A stretch of 64,000 nucleotides of DNA from Closterium sp. Naga37s-1 (GCA_947471745.1 CANJKZ010000179.1:248001-312000), one strand, 5' to 3'. Shown: positions 40,390 to 53,085, counted from the stretch's first letter. Translations and numbers: made by a program. The notes: a model not told the origin generated them from the sequence alone.

Positions 40390-43300
40390 TAAAGAGGGTA
40401 CAGCGACAGATTGCCCAATACTGATTCACGGGAAAATACAGGGGGTAGCAGTGAGGTTTTTTATTGACGGAGGAGCAAGTAACAACTTAGTTAATAATGC
40501 GACGGCACGGAACCTGCACCTGACACTTAGCCGCTGTTTACCGGAGATCGACGCACGCTTAGTTGACGGTACGTTACTGGCTATACGGGAAAAAGTGGAG
40601 AGAGTGAAGATTCGTTGCGGGGGACATTTCGGGTTTACACAGGAAATGCTCGCGACGACGCTGGATGGGCACGACATTCTACTGGGACGTGATTGGCTGT
40701 GACGCTACAACCCACGAATTGACTGGACGACAGGTAGCTGCACTGTACGAAGCGGCGGTAACTGGGTCGCACTACCTCGCTGGCAGTCGCATGAGTCTTC
40801 AACGGTCCACGTCAACGCCATCACGATGAAATGGGCTGTCGCCGCTGGAGCTGACATGTACGTAGTAGACATCACGGTAGTAGGAGAAGCAGAGGAGCCG
40901 AGTGTTTTCAGAAACTTCTAGCAGCCGTACCGCCCGAACTACAGGAACTACTGAAACGGTACCCGGGGATTTTTTCGAGACGACTTACCGGAGGGACTGC
41001 CACCTCAGCGAGCACACAACCACCGCATAGAATTAGAACCGGGGGCACAGCCACCCGTACAGAGACAGTTCAGACTGACACAGCCCGAGCTCGACGAACC
41101 GAGGAAGCAGCTAGACTACCTGTTAGAGAAAAAAACCATCCGACCGAGTTCGTCCCCGTTCGCCGCACCGATACTGTTCATACCGAAAAAGGACGGAGGA
41201 TTTCGCATGTGCATCGACTACCGCGCACTGAACAGGGTAACAGTCAAGTCACGATACCCCATCCCCCGCGCCGACGAACTGGTAGATCAACTGCGAACAG
41301 CACGGGTGTTTTCGAAAATCGACCTACGGGGAGGTTACCACCAGATTAGAGTCGAACCATCGAACTGTGCCAAGACAGCTTTTAGAACTAGGTACGGATT
41401 GTTCGAGTACACGGTGATGCCGTTCGGGCTGACCAACGCACCAGCGACATTTCAGATGACCATGAACGAAGCGTTTAGGCCACTTTTATATAAATGCGTG
41501 ATAGTTTACCTCGACGACATCCTGGTCTACAGTCGGGACAAGCAGCAACACTTAGCGGATCTGGAAGCAGTGTTTAAAGTTTTAGACGAGCACTGACTAC
41601 TGACCAAAGGTTCCAAGTGCGAGTTTTTTCAGGACAGGTTAAAGTTTATGGGGCACGTTATTTCGGAGGCTGGGGTTGAGATCGACCCAAAGAAGCTGGA
41701 CACGGTAAAAGCATGGCACACCCCGACAAATATAACGGAGCTGCAGAGTTTTTCAGGGTTCGTTAATTATATGCGTCGGTTCGTCCCCGACATGGCACGG
41801 TTAACGGCCCCACTGACGGATCTGCTGCGGAAGGGGGTCGTTTTTACGCGGGAGGAGAAAGACCATGCTGCCTTCTCTGCCCTGAAAAATGTTCTCTGTT
41901 CACCACCCGTACTGCGCATCGCCGACCCACACCGCCCATTCGAAGTGGTTACAGACGCAAGCGACATCGCCATCGGAGCCGTACTGCTACAGGACTTCGG
42001 CAACGGATTACAGCCCATCGCATACGAGTCACGAAAATTGCATCCGCCCGAGAAAAATTACCCGATACACGACCGCGAAATGCTCGCGATCGTGCACGCG
42101 TTCAAGGTCTGGCGCTGCTACTTGACTGGCGCAGACGTGACAGTACGGACAGACCACAAATCACTACAGTACCTCCGCGCACAACCCCACCCCAACCCAC
42201 GACAGGTCCGTTGGCTCGACCACAAATCACTACAGTACCTCCGCGCACAGCCCCACCCCAACCCACGACAAGTCCGTTGGCTCGACTTCCTCGAGTCCAA
42301 CTTTCACTACACGGTCACCTACAAAAAAGGAGCATCGAACATTGCCGTCGCACTGACCCGCCCCACTGCCCAAATACACGCCATACTACTCGCCCAGACC
42401 AGCCCACTGCTTACAGGCCTATTTACCCACGGCTACCAGACAGACCTATTCTCCACCGGAGGAAATTCACAGCAGTTCGCAGCAGCGAAGGGGGTTTATT
42501 ACGTAACAGACGGCACCGACCGCATCTGGGTACCCGACTACACGTTATTACGGGAATTACTGCTACAGGAGGCACATGACGGAGTTACCTCAGGACATTT
42601 CGTAGTAGAGAAAACACGGCAGCAGCTGCAACGATATTACTACTGGCCCGAGATGCTGACTGACGTGCAACGACACGTGGCATCGTGTCCCACCTGCCAG
42701 CTCATGAAGTCGTCACTACAGCGACCGGCAGGACAGTTGCAGCCGATACCACCCCCAGAGCGTGCTTGGCAGCAGGTGACGATGGACTTCGTCACGGGGT
42801 TACCGGCCGGAGCAAGTGGGAACGACGCGATCCTGGTCGTCGTCGATCGGCTGACGAAGATGGCACATTTCGCAGCCTGCAAGAAATCAATCACAGCCGA
42901 AGAAACAGCCCGACTCTTCATCTCCACCGTCGTTCGACTGCACGGGATACCAGCAGCAATCATCAGCAATCGCGACACGAAGTTCACAAGCAAATTATGG
43001 AGGAACCTGTGGCAGCAGTTCGGCACGCGACTACAGTTCAGCTCATCGTACCACCCCGAAACCGACGGACAAACAGAACGGACAAATCAAACCATGGAGC
43101 AGTTAATACGAGCCACGTGCGACGACCCGACAACATGGGAACAGCAGCTGCCACTCATCGAATTTGCATACAACAACTCCACATCAGCCACGACGCAGCA
43201 GTCACCATTTTACCTCAACTACGGACAGAACCCAACAGTGCCCATGACCTCAAATCCCGACAACCCGGTATCACGCGCGCAACAGTTCGCAGAAATATTA

Positions 43301-43843
43301 CAGGCAGCACGGACCCGGGCAGCAGACGCCATCAAAAAGTCGAATATCATCGCTAAGCGTAACGCCGACCGCCACCGCCGCCCCGTCACTTACCAACCCG
43401 ACGACCTCGTACTCCTCGACACCCAAAACATCCGCCTGCCCATTACTCCGAAACTCTGCCCTCGATATTGTGGGCCATTCCGCATCAGCCACATGATCAC
43501 GCCCGTCACCGCCCACCTCCTCCTCCCTGCTGACTGGTACGTCAGCCCCTCGTTCCACGTCAGCTTACTCCGCCCACACGTCCCCTCCACCAGCCAACTG
43601 CCTCGCAACCGCCCCGCCAGCATGACACGACCGCCAACGGAGCCAGTCATCACACCCGAGAAAATCTTGAGCCACCGAGTTCGTGATCCACGTGGAGCTC
43701 GCAGGATGGAGTTCTTGATTCGCTGGAAGGACCGCACGCCCACTGAGGACAACTGGGTGCCCCTGGATAGAATTGAAATTCACCCCGTCCTCACCGAGTA
43801 TCTCCGCAGCCGCAATTTCCGGGATGTACACGCACTCTCGTAA
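40390..43843 (+). pseudogene. Chromovirus pol (protease, RT, RNase H, integrase, chromodomain), interrupted
   Basis: Protease at about 40420-40702 with FIDGGASNNLV (DGG in place of the usual DSG/DTG), ended by TGA at 40700. The linker to RT has further stops and a frameshift near 40920-41000. RT (about 41150-41647) has [39 protein letters not shown] and the catalytic YLDD. A TGA at 41594 follows. RNase H (about 41920-42350) carries a 63-bp in-frame duplication (DHKSLQYLRAQPHPNPRQVR twice, 42157-42282). Integrase has the H-H-C-C finger (42570-42710) and D, D, E residues in TMDFVTGLP, SNRDTKF and DGQTE. A chromodomain-like end (EFLIRWKDRTPTEDNWVPL) lies at about 43700-43800. Confidence 0.92.
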
Positions 43844-43849
43844 GGGAAG

Positions 43850-43870
43850 CCTCCTTGGGGAGGGGGGTAG
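43850..43870 (+). other. Polypurine tract of the chromovirus
   Basis: GGGGAGGGGGG shortly before the right LTR. Confidence 0.7.
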
Positions 43871-44229
43871 TGTAAGGAAATTTCCTTTTCCTTACTTCGC
43901 GCCCCTGCTTACCGCGTACGCGACGGTTCCCGCCAAAGGCACCCAACAGTGAAACGTTACCCGCTCGCGACACTCGCCTCGACCATTGCTACTACCACTG
44001 TACACCTCGCGACCCAACCTCACGGTTCGGTTGGTAACCCACGGTTCGGTTGGTAACCCGCGCTCCGGTCCTCCGCCTCGTCATTTACCAACCTCGGCGC
44101 TAGGCCCGTCGCGCACCACATTCTCGCACATGACCGTTACCACGCTAGGCTTTCGCTATTCCTTCGCTCATTGTACTTTTTGCTTCGATAGTGCAATTCT
44201 CGCTCGCTCACTCAATTGCACTCGTAACA
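43871..44229 (+). repeat. 3' LTR of the chromovirus
   Basis: 359 bp. Compared with the left LTR it has a tandem 20-bp duplication (ACGGTTCGGTTGGTAACCC twice, about 44021-44060) and lacks the TATATATTG segment. Confidence 0.93.
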
Positions 44230-46216
44230 GATCCCCTACTGTGCATCACACTTCATCACGTATATCAATGTTTTTCACCTCGCGCGCTACTTTTGCCAAA
44301 CATTGCCCTGTTGAACAAGGCCGGTTGGCTTACGCCTCGGGAATAATGTGAACCTCGCTACCAGCACTGCATAAGCTAGCTCGCAACATTGCGTTACCGT
44401 TTGTATTTCCTATAAATCAATGTTATCTCATCCATTAGTCCACATCTTTATCTTCTGAGTCCTGACCCCATATGCAATCCTCCTCTTCGCTCGTTCAATT
44501 GCACTTGTAACAATATTCAATATGCTTGTTCTTAATATGAGCAGCTATAGTGCTGCAGTTTGTTTCTCTGTCCACGTACAATCCTTTAGTGCGTATTTCT
44601 GCGTTGGCATCATGATGAGCGTTCTGCAATTTCAGGGCGCTTCATCAACGAGCTCTATCTACGCGGTGTTGTCGTGCCCATTGCGCTAGCTGGAACCGTT
44701 TGACAATTGCTTGGTTGGCGCAACCGTGTCCGCATATGCTGCCCAGCGACTTGCTGCCTGCGTGGATGGAACGCCTACCTTCAACCTACTGATTCTACCC
44801 ATCTTGAGCCCTCACCATGTCCACGAACTTCCGTTGCAGGATTTGGCAAACCGCTGAAGCAACGGCGGATGGGAAAGATAAAGATTCCGTTGCGAGCAGT
44901 TGCTGATGTCAAAGTCCACGCGATGTTATGATTGCAACCCTTCACCATGTCAACCAGCTCTACATGCTAAAAATATCCTTGACATTTTTGCTAGTTACTT
45001 ATTCGGTACTACATAAGGTGTGGTTCGCAGTGAGTGCACCCTGATGGGAGAGTGCTTCAAAGAAAGCCTGGATTCCACGATTTCCAGCTTTGAATAGTGT
45101 TGCTATCACATCACATCACTCAAAGCGACAGGCCATTCTGTTTCGACGCCGCAAATTACACACCCCAGCCCGCCCCTACAGGTCTGCCATGCCAGCCTCA
45201 AACCGAACAGGCCCTAAACCCCTTGTGTGAAAATACGTGCACAGTTTGGAACAAAGGGATGGCGATAGTCTACGTATGTGGCTTTGATGGTGCCGCGATT
45301 CATCACCTGTATCAAGCTCGTTGGCTGTATTCCTCCAGAACTTAAGGGTGTTTATTGGCCTGGTTGGGTGGAACAGAATATTTGTAGTTTCATTTTTCAC
45401 ATAACACGCTTCATACCCTTTTCCAGGAGGTGGTCGTGCATCACCACCGCTATCAAACCCTGAACTTGGTGTTCCGGAGATAAGCCCCCGCTCATATGTT
45501 TTTCAGACAGAAACACGTTCTCCAAACATTTCGAGGTGTTCCCCGAACCCAAACTTCCAACTGAAATGACAATCGGCGCCAGTGGTAGGCCCCACTTGAC
45601 AATTTGAACGCGCCCCAATTTACGGGATCCGATCAACGGAATGAGCACCACATGGACACGATTCCTGCAATCAACTCCAAGCCACCCAGTTTCGTGGGGC
45701 ACGGTTCTTGAGGTGAGTCACGCGACGCGACCAACTTTTCTGGAATGGTACACTACACTCTGGCCCAGCTGTTTCTGGGACTACTGTAACAAGGCCTGGT
45801 CTCGATTTCGAAATTGGCACTGTACTGTACAGCACAATCAATACAGTAATCAGGCAATTTCTATCCCAATTGCCATCAGTGGAACAGTGCTTTTGTCCAC
45901 TGATCGCCCCCCTGGTTGAGTATCTTCCGCGGTTCATCACAACCAAGTGTTTGGTGGGGTGGGGAACTGAAAGAGGAGCACCACCGGACCAGACAACTAG
46001 ACTAGACTGTACAGTGACGAGAGCCCCACAGAACAGAAGTAGCAGCAAGTGCGAATGATGGACGCTCAATTCCTCAACGCCATTTCAAGAAAATAGATGA
46101 GACGATAACCACGCGGAACTCTTATGTAGCTCTCCGCTTCAGCCATTCCGTGAATCAGACGCGCTTGTCAGTGAACGTTACAGTTCAGTTTCGTTTCAGA
46201 CGTCGCCGAGTTCATA
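44230..46216. other. Long intergenic stretch, no gene seen
   Basis: Lower-GC sequence with only short scattered open frames. Just after the retrotransposon a CTCGTTCAATTGCACTTGTAACA segment near 44490-44512 resembles an LTR end (CTCAATTGCACTCGTAACA) and may be a remnant. The 3' part should contain the promoter of the gene at 46217. Confidence 0.5.
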
Positions 46217-49200
46217 ATGATGCAGTGTCAGTCACAGCTCGCCGTCATGTCCGGCGAGCCGCATCAATGGCGTCAGCACCAAAATCAGGACCAGCAAGGC
46301 TCGTTCAACAGAGACTGCCGCACAACCGCTAGGTCAACCTCCGCAGAGTCCGCCGCCTCTCGCGGCGGATATTCCGTCAAAGGGTTTCTGAACACGCTCA
46401 AGAGAGGAACTTCCGGAAGCAATATCGCTAAGCGCAGTAGCGCAAGCGGCACAGGGCCGGAACCCGGCGGGACCATGATCCAAAACGTGCGGAGCAGCGG
46501 GGCAAACGGCGGGATGGACGGGGACAGTCCGCGAATAACTATAAGTAGACGGAGAACGTTAGCGGAGATGGAGAGACTAGACGTAAACGTCAGGAATCGC
46601 AGACCAGACGCACTGGATACTATATCCTCCCCCTCAACTTCTAGTATTACTCCATGTCAGCACATCGCCCCGATGCGGTCACCCTCGCAGCACAAGCAGC
46701 CGCAGTATCAAGCCGCGCAAATTTCCCCCGTCGCGTCTCGGCGGAATATGCTTCCGCAGCAGAATATCGCGCCGAGTCCGCGCTGCGGAAAGCCGCCAGT
46801 TTCTCCGCCGGTTTCGCCTCCTCTTCCGTCGCCAAAGCCCGGCACCACGCACACATCCGCGGAACCTTCCGCGCACAACGCCGCGCGGAGGTTCAGCTCT
46901 TGCCCCGTGCGGTCGGAGGCGCAACGTTTGCCGCAGTCCCCGGCGTCAAATGCGTCGGCCTCCGCTCTCGCAGCTACTGCTATTTCGTCGTTCCCGCTCG
47001 TCGGGATGTGGGCCAAGCAGATGAAACAACCCGCGGCGGGTGCGGCGGGCGGAAGCGGGATTTCCGCTCCCGCGCCGGCCGGTGGTTCCGCGCGACGGGA
47101 AGACCGCGCGCGGAATGAGTTATTGCGCCCATCCGCCAGCGGAGATGCTCGAAGCGGTTCCCGCAGCGGGAGAAGCATCGGCGCAACTTCCGGCCGATGC
47201 AGCTCCCCGGACGGGGATTTTCGTGCGATTTCTGAGGAGAGGCTCGACGGAAAGCGTCAGGATGCCGCGAATGGCGCCGTGACTGACGGCGCGAGTGACG
47301 GCGCGTCCGACGGCGGTGATTCCGACGACGAGTTCGTGGATCTTTATTGGACGGCGTTGGAGCACCGCAAGGCGGCAAACACGGCGGTTTCCACGGCGCT
47401 AAGTCGACTCGGGGTGGGCACAAAGGGGGTGAGAGGGGAAGCAAGCTCGGGAGGGGGAAGCGCGCGCCACGGCGGGCGCAGCAACGGTGCGGAAGGATTT
47501 GGCGGAGGGGGGAAGGCGGAAGGAATCGGCGGAAGGCATAGGCGCAGCAGCAGTTTTGGCGACCTCGCGGAGGCGCATCATCCGCTGCAGGGGGGGGCGG
47601 GGGACGGAAGCGGGCGGTTCGCGCGGCGACAGGTGGGACAGGTGGGATGTGGGATGGGCGGTTCTGGTGGCGATATCGCAACGGGCTTGGGCAGGCTCGG
47701 AGAAAAAGAAACTGCCGCTGCGGCTGCCGCCGCTGCCGCTGCCGCTGCTGCTGCTGCAGATTTTGCTTTTCCCAAATACGGTGCGGCTAGTAACGGGGTT
47801 GCGCGTAGCGGGGATGGGGACTCGCGTCCGGGGCACAGGCGGCGGCACAGCATCACGTGCATCGACACGGAGCTGAAGGAATTCCTTGACTTGGTTGACT
47901 TGGACGAGGAGGAAGATGCGGAGGAAGCTGCGGAGGAAGATGCGAAGGAAGTTTCGGAGGAAGATGCGGAGGAAGGGGAGAAGGGAGAAGCGGAGGGAGA
48001 AGCGGAGGGGGAAGCGGAGGGGGAAGCGGAGGGGGAAGCGGAGCATGGGGGAGGAATGCGCAGGAGCGGAAGGAATCTTGTAAGGAGAGACACCAGGGGC
48101 CGCACGGGTGCGAATGCGACTTTGTCTGCGACTGCATCTTCCACTGTATGTGCGACTGCGACTGTTCGTTCCCCTCCGGTTCCAGCAGCAGCTGCAGCGG
48201 CAGCAGCAGCAGCGGCAGCAGCAGCAGCAGCGTCGCCGACTGGCAGTAACTCCGCGATTATGCGCACTAGTAACCCTTCGCCTCGCACCCGTTCCGGTCC
48301 ACTTCTCGCGAACACCCACGCTGCCACCGCCGCCAGCCCCTTTGCGCGCCGCCCCGCGCGGCGCCGCAGCCAGACGTGCATCGACGCGGAGCTGAAGGAA
48401 TTCCTTGACTTGATTGACTCGGACGAAGGGGACGAGGGGGAGGATGGGGAGGAGGGGGAGGAGGGCGGAGGATGTTTTCCGCGGAACGGGGAGGAGGGGA
48501 GGGCGGGGAGGGCGGGCGGAGAGGGCGGGAAGAAGGGGAAAGGCGGGGAAGGCGAGGATAGAGGTGAAGGAGGGAAAGAAGCCAGGGTGAGCTTTGAGTT
48601 TGATACGCCTGGGGCTGCCGCCTCTGCCCGTCGCAGTGCTGCTACTGCCGCCGCTACTGCCGCTGCTGCTGGCGCTGCTGCTGGCGCTGCTGCTGGTGCT
48701 GCTGCTGCCTCTGCTGCTTCGTCCGCGGGTGCTTCTCCCAGTAACATCGCAGCTGCTAAACTGCTGTTCAACCCTTGGAGGTCGGCAGCTTTAGCCCTGC
48801 CAGCTTCGGCATCAGCCTCAGCATCAGCTTCGGGAACAGCTTCGGCAACAGGCTCGGCATCAAGTTCGGCATTGACTGTACCTCCCGCCTTTGCTGGTTC
48901 TCAGAGCCACAGGCGGCGGCACATCATCACGTGCATCGACACGGAGCTGAAGGAATTCCTTGACTTGGTTGCCAGGAGGATGACGTGGACGAGTACATGA
49001 GCACCAGAGTCGTGCACCTCCCTGCACCGCTTCCCACCGTTACAGAGCCTCTTCTTGTGCCAGCTGCATACAGCGCAAGAGCAGCAGCGGCAGAGGAACG
49101 CACAGGGAGGGGGAAAACCCCCTCTGGCTCCAATTCCTCCTCCTCCTCCTCCTCCGTTTTCTCCACGCCTGTAGCCTTCGACGACCTCCCTCTCGGGTAC

Positions 49201-50571
49201 TCCGCCTCTTCCCCCACTCCCCTCTCTCCGGCCTCACTGATTTCCCCATCCGCCAGCCCCTTAACGTCCCCCTCAGAACCTGTTGCTGCGGCGGCGTTTC
49301 CGCGGCACTCACCAGTAGCACTGGCGTCTGGTGTTGCCAGCACGCCTAAGGGCGGGGCCGTGGCTGCACGGGCAGCAGCGGCGGCGGGTGAGAGAAGGGG
49401 AGGGTGTGCTAGTGGTGAACCAAGCAGGGTTGGAGTGAGCCGCTCTGGTGGTGTTGCCTCGCTCTGGGCTGCTGCCTCGCACAACCCTGCCATTGCTCAG
49501 TCGAGTCGTCGCCCTGCTCCTGCTACTGGTCCAGCGGCTGCTGTTGCGGCTACTGCCGACAGGGCTACTGCTATGGGTCCAGCTCCTGCTGCTGTGGTTC
49601 CAGCTGCTGCTGCTGCTGCTGCTGCTGCTGCAGCTGCTGCTGACAGGGCTACTGCTCGACCTGCCAACTCGCTGCGTGTGAACGGCCGGCGCCTCAGCGC
49701 GGGCGACCTGAGTGCTCTGCTCGGCGGCAGCAGCTTCGAAACGAGCACTTTGGACAGCGCGCCTGGTTACGCCACTGGTTACCCCACCAAAGACACGGGT
49801 GTAACCATGCCTGTGGGTGCGACCAGCAGCGGCGGCGGCAGCAGCAGCGAGCGGGCGAGGCAAATGTGCCTGAGTGAGGCGCGGCGGATCGCCGGCGTCT
49901 GCTACCCCTCGATTGTTGCTGGCTCCCCTGCTCCCGTTCTCTCCGGTCCTGCCAGCCCTCCTCCTGGTCTTCGTGGGGCAATCGGGCCTCTTGCATCCCT
50001 AGGCCCTCTTGCCCCTCCTCGCCCTGCTTCCACTGGCAAGCCGCTTGGAGGCGACATCACCAGGCTGGCCGAGTCTCCCCGACCTGCCCCTAGGGTTGGT
50101 CAGGATTTTCTTGGGAATGCCCTGCCGGGCAGTGCCTGTGAATTTTTTCCTGCCCGTGCAAGGCTGCTGCGGCCTGGCACTCCGGGAGTGCCTTCCCTTA
50201 CAGGGGCTGGGAGGGTCGCTGATGGTGCTGCGTCTACCCCAGTAGCTGCTGCTGCTTTCTCTCTTGCTGCTTCTCCAGGTAAATGCTTGCAAACACGGAC
50301 ACACCATAGGCGGAGCAGCAGTGCGGTGGTGGTGCCTCAGTCCTGTGAGCTTATGGGTCAGGTTTCAGCTGGATCCGGGCATGGTTCAGGGAGGATCTCA
50401 TCCATGGGTGCGTATTCCCCCATCAGTGCTGTGGTCCAGAAGGGAGCTTGTGCCACGCGCCCCCTGCGGGAAACTGCGAGTGCTCGTGCGTTGAACGTGA
50501 ATTCCATAGCACATGCTTTGGAAACTGCGCAACTGGGACAGGCTTATGCCAAGCATTCGGAAATTGCTTAG
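46217..50571 (+). CDS. Unidentified disordered protein with three CID-ELKEFLDL motifs (one frameshift)
   Basis: Open from ATG 46217 to 49000 (927 codons), then in another frame from about 48975 to 50571. The third motif copy breaks exactly where the frames meet. Motif copies: 47834-47899 (HRRRHSITCIDTELKEFLDL, residue 540 on), 48353-48418 (RRRSQTCIDAELKEFLDL, 713 on), 48908-48970 (HRRRHIITCIDTELKEFLDL, 898 on). Copies 1 and 2 are followed by long Asp/Glu tracts, and the second frame starts with EDDVDEYM, so the reading was probably continuous until one base was lost near 48971. The rest is Ser/Ala/Gly-rich with three poly-Ala runs and RRxS sites (RHRRSSSFGDL). No known domain recognised; it may be a phosphorylated scaffold or regulatory protein. 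No introns are needed. Confidence 0.6.
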
Positions 50572-52039
50572 GGAGTATGATTGAGGCACAGTTCAATCGT
50601 TTTGGTGTTGCATAGAGGTTCGGATGCAGGTTCCTTATTGTTTAGTTTTTTTTGCTATGGCTTGTCTAGGGTGCTTTGTCATAATTAATTTGCTCTCTCT
50701 AGGGTGCGTTGTCCTATTAATCTGCTCTTCCACACCCTGGATAATTATTCGCTCATTCTTTGTAAATGTTAGCGTAGCCGACGACTGGTGTAGCTGGCTT
50801 TTTGGGAGGAACTCGTCGAGGCACCAAAAAGCTGTTGTGGGACTCAGCAATTTCAATTGAGTTGTTTGATCGTGATCGTGCTCCCAGTCTCGCAAATGTC
50901 GCAGAGTCGGATAAGTCGGATGAGAGAATCCTGTCCGTTAATCTTAGCATCTGGCGGCCCAGGGTACCTCATATACCCCCTAAAGCGCACAAACCAGCGA
51001 GTCGCTTCTCTACACAATTGGTCCTGCATTTCCAGCTGTCCACGGCGCAAGTCCCATATCCCCGTTCCCCCTCACCCCGCTAGTGTACAACGGCAGTGGA
51101 TTTTGCTTCCCCGAACCGAACACAGCGGGTAGGATGTGGCTTGCGTTGCGCCCCTCTTTGCATGGCAGCGGGGATCATTGCTGGCGTAACTCTGCTCTGC
51201 TCTCGTCCGCTGCCCTGTCGTGGAACAACGTTTCGTTTACGATGGCGCAAAGATTTTCCTGCATGCGACAATGCCACAAATCCGTTTCGCCAACTTCCAG
51301 CCAATCCGTGCTCAAACGCGACTAGCCGAAACCAAACGAAGCCTTCCCTCTGACGCCCTTCTCTTTTGCCGTCAAAAGCTCAAACACAGACAGAAAACGA
51401 GACGAGAAATAGCAACCGCAGCTGACTGAGTGATCGCAAGCCTGACGAGAATAACAACCACCTCACCCAGTTTTCCTGCATATTCTGATAGCCTCCCTAA
51501 ATTGAGACCTTCCGCCAGCTTAGAAGTATCTGTCCCTGCAGCAGGGATTAGCTCGACTTCCTGATAGCTGGTTCTAAATCGGAGGTTTGGAGACGAAGGT
51601 TGTGGAGTCTGTGCGCTTGCACCCCGTATGAAATCAAGTCGAGGCGCAGGCCAGCGCCTGTGTCAACTGGCAAGATTCATCTTCCACTCCCCGGTCGTTT
51701 CAACACACAGCAAGCATCACGTATGCGCACATGAATAAGCCACCATACGTGCCGTTTTAAGCAAAAACCGCGTCGTTTTTGGTGGAACTGAAAGTAGACC
51801 CTTGCATTTTCCAATCTCTACGAAGTTTTCCGGCTCGTTTGCCTGTTCCCCACATGTTTCGGAGCTGTTGATGCCCTTTTTTTACCGACCGGCTTATGTT
51901 TCCGCATTGATCGTCTTAATTCCTCGTAAAGACAGCCAGGAGTTTAGGCGGTGTTCACATGGCGGTTAAATATTGCACGGTAAAGTTAGATCAGAAACAT
52001 TTTCGTTCGTGCGTTTCTTGATGGCAGAGCTCGTGACTG
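50572..52039. other. Intergenic, no gene seen
   Basis: About 1.47 kb between two plus-strand genes. No supported coding region or repeat. It presumably holds the promoter of the Eaf7-like gene. Confidence 0.5.
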
Positions 52040-52381
52040 ATGGAGCTCCAATTGCAGAATCAAGACTCTGACGCGGATCCTTGCAAACAGCAACTCATGT
52101 TCGAGTTCGCTTTATTGGATGGCCTTGAAGTCTATCCTGCACATCTCCTCTTAGGAGTTCACCGCCATTTTATGCTCTTCGCGTTGACAGATCACGTCAG
52201 CAGGAGGCTGGGACAGGAAGTGCCCGGAAACAGAATAATTGAGCATTTGGAGAGTACCTTCAACATGGAAGGACTGAGAAATCGGCTGCTTGGGGAAGAA
52301 GAGGCATGGCTGCAGTCTCTTAGCGAAGAGAGTTTTTCCCTGTCAAGTTCTCTTGGATCACAAGAGCAATCTGATGGCTGA
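52040..52381 (+). CDS. Eaf7/MRGBP-like NuA4 chromatin subunit
   Basis: A 113-residue single-exon frame. LLLGVHRHFMLFALTDHV and RRLGQEVPGNRIIEHLESTF with NMEGLRNRL match the Eaf7/MRG-binding-protein pattern (G-hydrophobic-x-RHF near the start of the domain, then a winged-helix-like segment ending in a helix with L-x-x-L). This family links MRG15-type proteins to the NuA4/TIP60 histone acetyltransferase. The acidic/Ser-rich tail (SLSEESFSLSSSL) replaces the usual C-terminal extension. An out-of-frame ATG at 52021 could form a 17-codon upstream frame or mark a missed intron. The assignment is by motif memory. Confidence 0.6.
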   Translation: MELQLQNQDSDADPCKQQLMFEFALLDGLEVYPAHLLLGVHRHFMLFALTDHVSRRLGQEVPGNRIIEHLESTFNMEGLRNRLLGEEEAWLQSLSEESFSLSSSLGSQEQSDG

Positions 52382-53085
52382 CTAACGCATAGCTAGTCTG
52401 GGTGAGTGTACAATTTGTACTATCTTCATCCAGATTGTAGGTCTGGGTTCCGTTTTTTTGCTAGTTTTGACCTTGTATAATCTGTGCAGTCATTATGTAA
52501 CATGTACCATGACAATGTTCATCACCGTTAGTTGCCTTACCTTATCTTACCTGGTGAAGGTAGGTAGGTAGCTAGGTAAACAAAAGGGTGAGTTGAGTTT
52601 TTCTCTTGAGGCCATTTATACGTTTCTGTTAGACCTCTAATAACGATGAAAAGTAAATGGGTCCTATTTTACCTACTGGCAATCTAGACCAGCAACTTAT
52701 AGGGTACCGATGTATTGTACCATAATGTGTTATCAAATGCTAGACCCTAGCCAACTCACTAAACGTAGCATTGATGCCCCTTTACAGTCACAACTCGCGT
52801 AGTGATTATGGAGAATATCCATTGGAAGATGCAAGTCTGTACAGTTCATTACAGCAATAGAGGAGGCCAACTGTATATGAAGTTCCGCCAATCCAACGGC
52901 CGTCAACTCACATCCAGATTGGTCAACGAGCATCCAACGTGCACAACCAGGTTTTCCCCGCTTGGAGCAAGATTAGCAGTGTTCGGTTTCTCGCTACCCC
53001 GCCACACGGGCACACCGGGCTCTCTTGTTGCTAGGAGCTGGAACTGAAGAGCGCGGATCTAGACAGACGCTACAGGATCCACGGC
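52382..53085. other. Intergenic / 5' end of the LINE-like element
   Basis: Contains GGTAGGTAGGTAGCTAGGTA at 52558-52577 and otherwise unremarkable sequence. The 5' end of the retrotransposon at 53086 must lie in its last part but has no visible boundary. Confidence 0.4.

Larger units (their letters stand above)
38581..44229 (+). mobile_element. Ty3/gypsy chromovirus, full length but decayed
   Basis: 5649 bp with LTRs at 38581-38935 and 43871-44229, bounded by a perfect 5-bp duplication GATCC (38576-38580 and 44230-44234). The order is primer-binding site, gag, protease, reverse transcriptase, RNase H, integrase, chromodomain, purine tract, as in plant chromoviruses. Stops and frameshifts in gag, protease and the RT linker mean it cannot make a full polyprotein. 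The LTRs differ by several substitutions plus a 20-bp duplication in the right one. Confidence 0.95.

Noticed and set aside
46285-48771. Several Pro/Ala-rich minus-strand frames
   Set aside because: Shadows of the GC-rich plus-strand gene; the repeated motif is conserved only in the plus frame.
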